Shown: piece after piece, positions 58,380 through 64,000 of the stretch
Position numbering within the stretch: the stretch's first letter is position 1
Layout of the letters: every line of letters begins with the position of its first letter
Assembly (NCBI GenBank): GCA_003254925.1
Contig: QANZ01055303.1
Span: 2,279 to 66,278, forward strand
DNA: 64,000 nucleotides
Origin: Chamaecrista fasciculata
Taxonomy: Eukaryota; Streptophyta; Magnoliopsida; Fabales; Fabaceae
Reading direction: 5' to 3'
The notes under the pieces: generated by a model
What the model was told of the DNA's origin: nothing
Seen by the model: only the letters and a program-made list of their open reading frames with translations
Databases searched by the model: none
Position numbers and translations under genes: made by a program

Positions 58380-61300
58380 ATGGGATTTATCTCTTGCACA
58401 AAAGCCTGCTTCTCTGCTTTCATCATATTCTGCAGCTACTCTTTTGAATTAGGCACATCTACAAACACCAACACATCATCTCACTTCTTCATCAAGGATC
58501 CTGAAACTGTTAGCTCCAATGGAAGTTTGTTCACTTTGGGATTCTTCAACCCTCCAAATTCTACCAACCGCTATGTTGGAATTTGGTACATGACAAAATC
58601 TACTGTGATATGGGTAGCTAACAGAAACCAACCATTGAGGGATTCTTCTGGGGTTGTTACAATATCAAAAGATGGAAATCTTGTGGTATTGAATGGACAG
58701 AAGCAAATCATATGGTCATCAAACGTGTCAAACATGGAAGCCAATACTACCTTCCAGCTTTTAGATTCTGGAAACCTTGTCCTGCTTGATAACACTACTG
58801 GATCCACCGTATGGCAAAGTTTTGAGCATCCTTCGGATACATACCTGAACAGCATGAAAATTAGTAGCAACAAAAGAACAGGTGAGAGAATGAAGTATAT
58901 ATCATGGAAAAGTCCATCTGATCCGTCTGTTGGGAATTTTTATATCAGTCTTGAGCGTCTAAATATTCCTGAAATATTCATATGGAATGGAACTAGCCCA
59001 TACTGTCGCAGTGGTCCATGGAATGGCAGAGTCTTCACGGGGGTGTCCTGGATGGATCCAACTTTTTATAATGGTGCCAATATAAATTTCGAGGGGGACG
59101 GAACGGTTTATTATTTCTACGTTGCCCAAGATGGCTCTGACGTAAAAGCTTTTAATATCTTGAATTCAGAAGGGAAACATTTGCAAAGTCATTGGGATGA
59201 AGCCAAGGAGGAGTGGCAATTAGTCTATACTTTTCCGAATTCAAGTTGTGATGTTTATGGAAAATGTGGGGCATTTGGAAGTTGCAATTCAGAGAGTTCA
59301 CAGATATGTAACTGTTTAAGAGGGTTTGAACCAAGAAATAGAGAAGAATGGAATAACCAAAACTGGATAAGTGGTTGTGCAAGAAGAACAGCTCTGCAGT
59401 GTGAGAGGGCGAGAAAAGGGACAGACAATGGAAAGGAAGATGGCTTTTTGGAACTGCAGAATGTTAAAGTGCCAGCTTATGCAGAATGGTCATCTATTTC
59501 AGAAGATAATTGCAGAAGCCAATGCTTGGGAAATTGCTCTTGTTCAGCATATTCATATGATAGTCAGATAGGTTGTATGTCTTGGACTGGAAATTTGACT
59601 GACATAGAACAGTTCTCAAAAGGAGGACTCGATCTATTTATTCGAGTGGCATACTCAGATCTTGGTATGTTAATTTTGAGTTCTTAGAATAGTTGAAATT
59701 TAATTCTTTTAAAAAGTTCATATTTCTGTGTCTGTGTTGAATTTTCTTCTAACTTCATTCATTTTATCTGAATTTAGAGATGGCAGGAGACACAAATCAC
59801 AGGACTGTTATCATTATCATTATTGTTGTAATAGGAGGAACCATCATCATCCTCACTTGTGCATACCTTTTATGGAAATGGATAGCTAAGCACTCAGGTA
59901 CCATGAAATTTTAGATAGTCTCAATAATTTCATATGAAATCAATTTTGTTATATCACAAAAGTTATAGAGCTGTTTAAATGTCCACTAAATCTTTCTACT
60001 TGAAGGCGATTACAGATGCAACCTTCATATAAGTAGAACATTAATTGGTGCACAATGTTATTCCATTTTCCTAAGGAGAATTTCCATCTATTTCAACCCC
60101 TGCATTGTTATGAATTAAACAAAAAAGAAAGGAGGAAAAACCAATGTTTCTTGTTAATTAACAGAGGTGAAGCATAAGAAGAAAAAAACAAGTGTCAATG
60201 TGATGGGAGAACTGACAAAAGTTAAGCTCCAAGAGCTTTTGACATATGATTTTGAAATGGTAGCAAAAGCAACAGACAACTTTCACTTGTCTAATAAACT
60301 TGGGCAAGGTGGTTTTGGACCAGTTTATAAGGTATATTTTTATTCGCAGAATTAAAGGTTGATTTGATTTAGTTCCATTTTCATTGTGTATAATTGTTTT
60401 TTCTTTGTATTTTGGTCTAAGTGCACTTTTAGTCCCATAACTTTGGCTAAGGTTTCAATTTGGTCCCATAACTTTTTTTGTTGCACTTTTGGTCCCATAT
60501 CTTTTACTCAAGTTGCAGATTTGGTCCTGTGTTACATTTTTGGTCCCATATCTTTGGTTCATGTTACATAATTGGTCCTATATTTTTTAGTCAAGTTGCA
60601 GAGTCGGTCCCATATCTTTGGGTCAGGTGCAAAATTGGTCTCATATATTTGAATCAAGTGGGACTGGCGGTGAAACTTTTTGCAAAGATATGGGACCAAT
60701 TCTGCAACATGACCAAAAGATATGGGACCAAAAGTGATACGGGACCAAATCTGCAACTTTTTGCAAAGATATGGGACCAAAAGTGCAACAAAAAAAGTAA
60801 TGGGACCAAACTGAAACCTGAGTAAAAGTTATGGGACCAAAAGTGCACTTTGACCTTGTATTTTTCAAAGGGAAAACTGCAAGATGGCCAGAACATAGCA
60901 GTTAAGAGACTTTCGAAAGTATCTGGGCAAGGGATAGAGGAATTTATGAATGAGGTCATTGTAATTTCTAAGCTTCAACATCGCAATCTTGTCAGACTTG
61001 TAGGTTGCTGTATTGAACAGGAAGAAAAGATGTTGATATATGAGTACATGCCAAATAAAAGTTTGGATGCACTTATTTTTGGTCGGTTCTCTTGACCCAT
61101 ATTTTTCATCTGTTTCATATCTAATTGACAAATTTATATTTCTCACCATTCAACACATTTTAATTGAATAAACAATGAAAAAAAAGAATAGGCAAAAGCA
61201 CCATTTTGGTCCCCAAATTTTACATCAATCATCAATTTCGTGCCCATTAATTACTTTTTTGTGATCAATTTCGTCCCCAATGTTTCACATTTTGGTCAGT

Positions 61301-62536
61301 TTTATCCTTTGCTCTTATTTTTGTCAAATATTAATGACAGATTCTATGTGGTTAATGACATGTAATGTAAAATTGATAGTAAAAAGAAACTCAAATCCTA
61401 ATTCATATTGAAAAGTAGGATGAAGTTTGTCATTAATTTATTAAAAGAAGTTGGTCTAAGGACAAAATTGACCAAAATGTGAAACATTGGGGACAAAATT
61501 AACCACAAATATAGAATGGGGACGAAATTGACAGTTGGTGTTAAGTTTGGGGACCAAAATGACGCTTTTGCCAAAAGATTATTTGTAAACTGCTTAGTGT
61601 CTTAAACATGTTAAAGTGTGGAAATTTTTTTGTTCAAAACAAATATAACCCTTCCACTTTGTTTTGTAGATCCACCTGAGCATAAACATCTAGATTGGCA
61701 GAAGTGCTTTGCTATAATTGAAGGAGTAGCTCGAGGGATTCTTTATCTTCATAAAGATTCCAGAATAAAAATTATACATAGAGATCTCAAGGCAAGTAAT
61801 ATTTTGCTAGATGAAAATATGACTCCAAAAATATCAGATTTCGGTATGGCTCGAATATTTGGACAGAGTGAAGATCAAGCTAATACTAGAAGAATTGTTG
61901 GAACATAGTAAGTATTATATAACTTATCTTACAAGATTATTAATGTATCATACTAAGAGCTCTAAGAACTGATTGCTTTGATTTAATAATGCAGTGGATA
62001 TATGTCTCCAGAATATGCTATAGAAGGGTTATTTTCTGAGAAATCAGATGTATTCAGCTTTGGTGTTTTACTACTAGAGATTGTTAGTGGAAGAAAAAAC
62101 TCTAACTTCTATAACAATGAGCAATCTCTCAGCCTTTTAGGATTTGTAAGTCTCTACAACTTATTGACCAAAGATCCTTTGTTTATTGCTAACCCTAATA
62201 CACATGCTTGTTTTTTTCTTTTTAATTTAGGCATGGAAATTATGGAATGAAGAGAATATTATAGCATTAATAGATCCCAAAATATTTGATTCAAAGCTGG
62301 AGAAGGATATTTTGAGGTGCATACACATAGGACTTCTGTGTGTGCAAGAGCTTGCAAGAGACAGACCCAATATGAGCACTGTAGTTTCTATGCTGTGCAG
62401 TGAAATTCAAAACCTTTCTCCTCCTGGGAAACCTGCATTTATCCAGTGGCAGAGCATGGTGAGTTCAATTTCTCGTCAAGGAAATATAGAATTTTCCAAT
62501 AACAGTGTCAGTATGACAGACATACAAGGGAGATAG
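58380..62536 (+). CDS. G-type lectin S-receptor-like serine/threonine kinase, copy 3 (intact)
   Basis: Exons: 58380-59664, 59778-59897, 60165-60331, 60871-61081, 61670-61907, 61995-62145, 62231-62536; one open frame of 825 codons. Same domain order as copy 2: signal peptide, B-lectin ([20 protein letters not shown]), S-locus glycoprotein region, EGF-like, PAN ([14 protein letters not shown]), TM exon ([20 protein letters not shown], five codons longer than in copy 2), kinase with GQGGFGP, AVKRLS (Lys536), HRDLKASN (Asp633) and DFGMAR (Asp651). It is closer to copy 1 than to copy 2 in the kinase exons and 3' UTR. Introns 3 and 4 each hold a foldback MITE. The start is the first in-frame ATG before the signal peptide. 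Confidence 0.94.
60414..60855. mobile_element. Foldback MITE in intron 3 of RLK copy 3
   Basis: 442 bp. Ends GGTCTAAGTGCACTTTTAG and AAAAGTGCACTTTGACC form inverted repeats; arms repeat TTTGGTCCCATA/TATGGGACCAAA units. Flanked by a perfect 9-bp duplication TTGTATTTT (60405-60413, 60856-60864). In RLK copy 1 the same intron has a single CTTTGTATTTTTCGAAGG (about 48883-48900), the empty site. Confidence 0.95.
61191..61572. mobile_element. Foldback MITE in intron 4 of RLK copy 3
   Basis: 382 bp. Ends GGCAAAAGCACCATTTTGGT and ACCAAAATGACGCTTTTGCC form inverted repeats; arms contain AATTTCGTCCCCAAT-type units in both directions. Flanking AAAAGAATA and AAAAGATTA match at 8 of 9. It is absent from the homologous introns of copies 1 and 2. 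Confidence 0.92.
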
Positions 62537-64000
62537 CTACAGTACCAAACTGCCACTAAGGGTAACTTTGGGAATTAAGATGGGAATGAGAAAGAAGTGA
62601 TTGGAGGAGAAAAGATGGGAGTGGATGGGAAGGTTATTTATTAAAAAAAAAAAATCTGTCACTAATTTTTATTATATGTAGTTCTTGTGAAATTTATTAG
62701 CACTGAAAGGGGTGTTTCAATGGCGATGCATTCATAAACCAATGTATCAATTGCTATCAAAAGTGTGACTATAGTGGAGGTATTGGGAGTAACTTTAGTG
62801 GTGAGTTTTGTAGTTTGTTTTTTGATATTTATTGTTTTGCAATATATATCATTACTAAACCTTCATCAACCAATGCACCAATTGCCACCAAGAGTGATTA
62901 CAATGAGAACTCTCAGTGGCTACATTTGTTTTTCCAACAATACAAGTTCAGTAGCATCCATCCAAGAAAGTATTTCAATATAAACTCAGGTTAGATGACT
63001 TGCACAGATTTTCGTTAAGAATAGTATGAGATTCGAAATCGTATCTAATAAATTGAAACACATTGTATCTTCAATCCAAACGGAACACTAGAAAGAAAAT
63101 TGCAAACAGGTCATATTCCTTCCTCCCTCCCTCCTTATATTTAGTATGGCTTTCACTCCCTCAATTTTACAAAAGAACTATACAAAATATTTCAGATTTT
63201 GTGATGTTTTGCCAAAATCAAATTAGATAGTCTTACAATACTATTGAAGGTAATATTATATTCCTTTTGGTATGTAAGTATGGAGAATTCGACCCATGTG
63301 GTTTAGAAAATCGAAGCCTTGTCAATAAAAGGATTTCCTTGTCACAAAAGTAGTTTTCAAATTCAATGGGAAAAACCATTATTCAGCAAGAAACAAATTC
63401 TTCCGTGTGAAATTTGTCAGCTCTCAAATCATGTGTAACACATCTATCCTTCTCATAATTACTATTTTTCCATAAAAGAGTGATTTATGGGGCCAACAAA
63501 AACAGTTTTTTGTTGACTTTTAAGTAGATACATGAGTTAATCCATTAAAAATTTAAAACGCGTAATTAGTAAATGAACTATTTATCAATGCAATATACAT
63601 AATATGTTGATTTATTACATTACAAATTAAATCAAATACATCAAACGAAATAATAAAAATAAATAATTGTTTCAAACTACTAAATGTGTCAAATTAAGTC
63701 AAATATATCAAACAAAATAACAAAATAACCAATAATAATCAACTAGAAAATTTTTTCAAGTTAAAGTTAAAAAGTTATCTTTACTTAATTGGAAAGAAAA
63801 TTATTATAAAAAAAAATGGAAAGAAAATTGAAGAAGTGATTTAAACACACAACTTAACTTGCGAGTCAAGTATGTCAGATTGTTTTTGACATACTTTCAA
63901 GTGAGCCAAAAAAATATACAACCTAACTTATCAAATGAATGAGTTAAATGAGTCAACAAATAGACTCATTTTGACGACTCCATAAATAAAAACAAGTGAT
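62537..64000. other. 3' region of RLK copy 3 and start of the next array unit
   Basis: 62537-62640 parallels the 3' end of copy 1 (50186-50290). 63240-63470 parallels 56230-56490 after copy 2. 63780-64000 repeats 50570-50770 with one short internal insertion and ends at AAAAACAAGTGAT, which in the other copies precedes the GATAAGGC upstream block. No gene inside; another RLK probably follows outside the window. Confidence 0.7.

Noticed and set aside
60478-60959. Open frames on both strands within intron 3 of RLK copy 3
   Set aside because: They are made of the repeated TTTGGTCCCATA units of the foldback MITE and have no protein character.

Overview
This window is nuclear DNA of a flowering plant, most likely a rosid-type eudicot. 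The evidence is AT-rich introns with GT..AG borders, Ty1/copia elements primed by initiator tRNA-Met, tRNA-derived SINEs, and two plant immune-receptor families. I cannot name the species. No RNA gene, CRISPR array or bacterial-style operon is present.

Layout. 1-5640 holds LTR-element debris, a stray piece of a resistance-gene intron, a broken minus-strand copia element and a Mutator-type MITE. 5640-22800 is one large CC-NB-ARC-LRR (NLR) gene on the + strand: a long spliced leader, one exon for the CC/NB-ARC/early LRR, then six LRR exons made by repeated duplication of a two-exon module. One of these exons holds three near-identical ~360-bp repeats, and a later one carries a ~53-bp frame-breaking deletion. 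22800-33770 is a nest of insertions in a third, very decayed + strand NLR copy. The nest includes a TAA-flanked Tourist/Harbinger-like element, a Helitron 3' terminus, captured exon fragments of a hexose transporter (STP) and a pectinesterase, a gag-like relic and a solo LTR. 33770-40889 is an inverted (minus strand) NLR pseudogene, a partial copy of the 3' half of the + strand gene. 40890-46457 is a young minus-strand copia element with two LTRs and a foldback MITE inside it.

46458-64000 is a tandem array of three G-type lectin S-receptor-like kinase (SD-RLK) genes on the + strand, each with seven exons of almost identical length. The first (46870-50185) is a pseudogene with three nonsense codons in an otherwise preserved frame. 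The second (51865-55062) and third (58380-62536) look intact (820 and 825 codons). The spacers repeat as well, and the spacer sequence starts again at the right edge, so the array probably continues.

The two gene families are different arms of plant immunity: cell-surface lectin receptor kinases and intracellular NLRs. Both are expanding by tandem and inverted duplication. Throughout the window sit small foldback elements with 9-bp flanking duplications. Several lie in introns where the paralogue has an empty site, which orders the events.
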